From Syntrophaceae bacterium UBA6109 (GTDB lineage: Bacteria > Desulfobacterota > Syntrophia > Syntrophales > UBA6109), in assembly GCA_002428445.1 (NCBI GenBank), contig DIWJ01000024.1, positions 103,223-167,222 of the forward strand: a stretch of DNA of 64,000 bases, written 5' to 3'. Numbering within the stretch: the first letter of the stretch is position 1; every line of letters starts with the position of its first letter. Both the position numbers and the translations under genes were made by a program. Positions 62,752-64,000 of the stretch are shown here, one piece after another. The notes beneath the pieces were generated by a model that was not told where the DNA came from, did not search any database, and saw nothing but the letters and a program-made list of their open reading frames with translations.

Positions 62752-64000
62752 CTATTCCCCCTCTCCGTCGAAGAGCCCCTGCTGATTTTTTTGTGAAGGC
62801 TTCTTTGCTCTTTTCGCCGGCCACTTGCCTTCGGAAGGGGCATCCGGAATTGGTTCGCCATTGTCCTCCTGCCAAGGCAGGCTCGATACGTTCAGGCTGT
62901 AGTCGTCCTTCCCGAATTCGCACCGTCCCAGAAGCATGTTCGGAATCTTCCGGACGGTGATGTTCTGATAACGATCCTGGCAGGCCTTCTGAAAGGACTT
63001 GCAGCAGATGAGGAGGCTCTCGTCGGGCTGCATCTCCTCATGGATGCCGTCCAGGTATTCGAGGGTGATGAAATTGGTAGTGGTGAAGATGAAATCCTTT
63101 TCGGTGGACCTGCCCTGTTTCCAGTAGAAGGCCTCGTCGGGGTTATAGACAAACCCTTCGTGCTTGGCCATGGCCGAGGCGAGCATGGCGGCGTTGTATT
63201 CCCTGCTGATGACCCAGTTGCCCCGTTTGTCCTGCCCCAGCAACGACGGTGCCAGGCGGAAGTAGCGGAAGCCGCCGCCGCCCTTCCAGTTGACGGCCTT
63301 GCTGATGCCGCCCTGGTCCGTCCCGTCGATGACCTTCTGCATGCGCGGGATGATGTGGGTATGGCAGTGCTCTCCCAACTCCACCATGATCCAGCGGCGG
63401 CCCATCTTCTGCGCCACGGCGCCGGTGGTGCCGGAACCGGCGAAGGAGTCGAGAACGATGTCGCCGGGGTTGGTGGCGATCATCAGCACACGTTCAAGCA
63501 GTGCTTCGGGCTTCGGCGTAATAAAGCCGGTATCGCCAAACAAACTTAAAATTTCCCTTTTCGCATCTTGATTTCCGCCAACTTCTTTGTAGGTCCACCA
63601 AGTGCGGGCAATTACACCTTGCCTTGCCGCTTTCAAATACACTTTCTTGGTTGGCATCGCATTCCCATCTTTCCCAAAGTAGATCTCCCCACGAGCACGT
63701 TGACGTTCAAACTCATCCTTTGGAAGAGCCCAATGCCGACCAGCTCCAGGTCTAACTACACGCCCTGAAGGTAGGTTCACTTCATATCGATACTTTTCAC
63801 GTCTGGCAGAATCCTCTGTGCGGACGTCCAGCGGGTACGTACGCCAAGGCCCTTGGGGATCATTATCAGGGTTCCTGAAACGCGACTGTTGCTCATCGCT
63901 TCTCGGTATCATGTTCCAACCTACATCCAACCACTCGTCCGTCCTAGCATATACAAGAATATGATCATGATCCGCACTAACAGGTTGTTGAAAAACTCTT
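62752..64000 (-). CDS. type III methyltransferase subunit M (Mod), 3' part
   Basis: The frame is open from the right edge to TAG at 62752, giving 415 residues. It contains SADHDHILVYAR near the left end of the fragment and DSFAGSGTTGAVAQKMGR, the AdoMet-binding motif I, which lies C-terminal in beta-class adenine methyltransferases. The catalytic DPPY motif IV and the first part of the recognition region must lie beyond the edge. Mod sets the specificity of the system and methylates one strand. mod precedes res directly, the usual order. Confidence 0.92.
   Translation of the reverse strand, partial: RVFQQPVSADHDHILVYARTDEWLDVGWNMIPRSDEQQSRFRNPDNDPQGPWRTYPLDVRTEDSARREKYRYEVNLPSGRVVRPGAGRHWALPKDEFERQRARGEIYFGKDGNAMPTKKVYLKAARQGVIARTWWTYKEVGGNQDAKREILSLFGDTGFITPKPEALLERVLMIATNPGDIVLDSFAGSGTTGAVAQKMGRRWIMVELGEHCHTHIIPRMQKVIDGTDQGGISKAVNWKGGGGFRYFRLAPSLLGQDKRGNWVISREYNAAMLASAMAKHEGFVYNPDEAFYWKQGRSTEKDFIFTTTNFITLEYLDGIHEEMQPDESLLICCKSFQKACQDRYQNITVRKIPNMLLGRCEFGKDDYSLNVSSLPWQEDNGEPIPDAPSEGKWPAKRAKKPSQKNQQGLFDGEGE

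Noticed and set aside
63975..64000. GTTGTTGAAAAAC-like sequence at the right edge resembling the ends of the 27.2 kb repeat element
   Set aside because: It reads in frame with mod on the minus strand (VFQQPVSADHDHILVYA), with no stop, and fits the expected methyltransferase sequence, so it is coding.

Overview
The window looks like a chromosomal segment of an anaerobic deltaproteobacterium (Desulfobacterota), probably near the Syntrophia (Syntrophus/Smithella-like). The signs are an indolepyruvate:ferredoxin oxidoreductase (iorAB), a Re-citrate-synthase-like enzyme, a DUF362 ferredoxin protein, an acyl-CoA ligase plus Liv-type transporter operon, a homoserine dehydrogenase next to an ApgM-type phosphomutase, and many two-component/sigma-54 genes. 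The lineage is inferred from gene content; no rRNA or tRNA gene was seen to confirm it. Both edges cut genes.

Layout. 1-6.8 kb (+): a gene tail, dtd, guaB, dnaE and a UPF0280 gene whose 3' end is followed by a decayed copy of itself. 6.8-17.4 kb (-): one long run recG, hom, apgM-like, a hot-dog thioesterase, a YfgM-like TPR protein, iorA, iorB, a secreted TPR protein and a CbpA-type J protein. 17.5-25 kb (+): purM, purN, a phytoene-desaturase-like flavoprotein with a damaged nucleotide motif, a PPi-clade phosphofructokinase, rpmB and recJ, with two clear terminators. 25.1-25.7 kb (-): a small membrane protein and an AtpZ-like protein. 25.9-34.5 kb (-): livK-livG-acyl-CoA ligase-livH-livM-livF, then, beyond a palindromic repeat, a phenylacetate-CoA-ligase-like gene.

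The most interesting part of the window is the leader of this last operon (34279-34485). It holds a promoter, a 25-codon leader peptide with the stretch LFFGFFTYF, and RNA segments that can pair 1:2, 2:3 or 3:4, the last being a terminator with nine U. This is the layout of a phenylalanine attenuator, here in front of a Liv-type uptake system and acyl-CoA ligases. With iorAB in the same window, a coherent but unproven reading is scavenging of phenylalanine, or of aryl acids that are activated to CoA esters and reductively carboxylated to make aromatic amino acids.

34.5-37.6 kb (-): a PilS/PilR-like pair. 37.7-45.4 kb (+): comEC, hisS, aspS (with the residues of a non-discriminating enzyme) and a Re-citrate-synthase-like protein fused to a soluble Cache-type sensor domain. 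45.4-48 kb (-): a UvrD/PcrA-type helicase and adk. 48-52.4 kb: metallo-beta-lactamase-fold, DUF362, GNAT and DUF2156 genes. 52.5-58.2 kb (-): a PAS-rich histidine kinase, its sigma-54 response regulator and a chemoreceptor whose promoter has a near-consensus sigma-54 site. 58.4-64 kb (-): a PfkB kinase, a small hypothetical gene, and a type III restriction-modification system (res and the 3' part of mod) running off the right edge.
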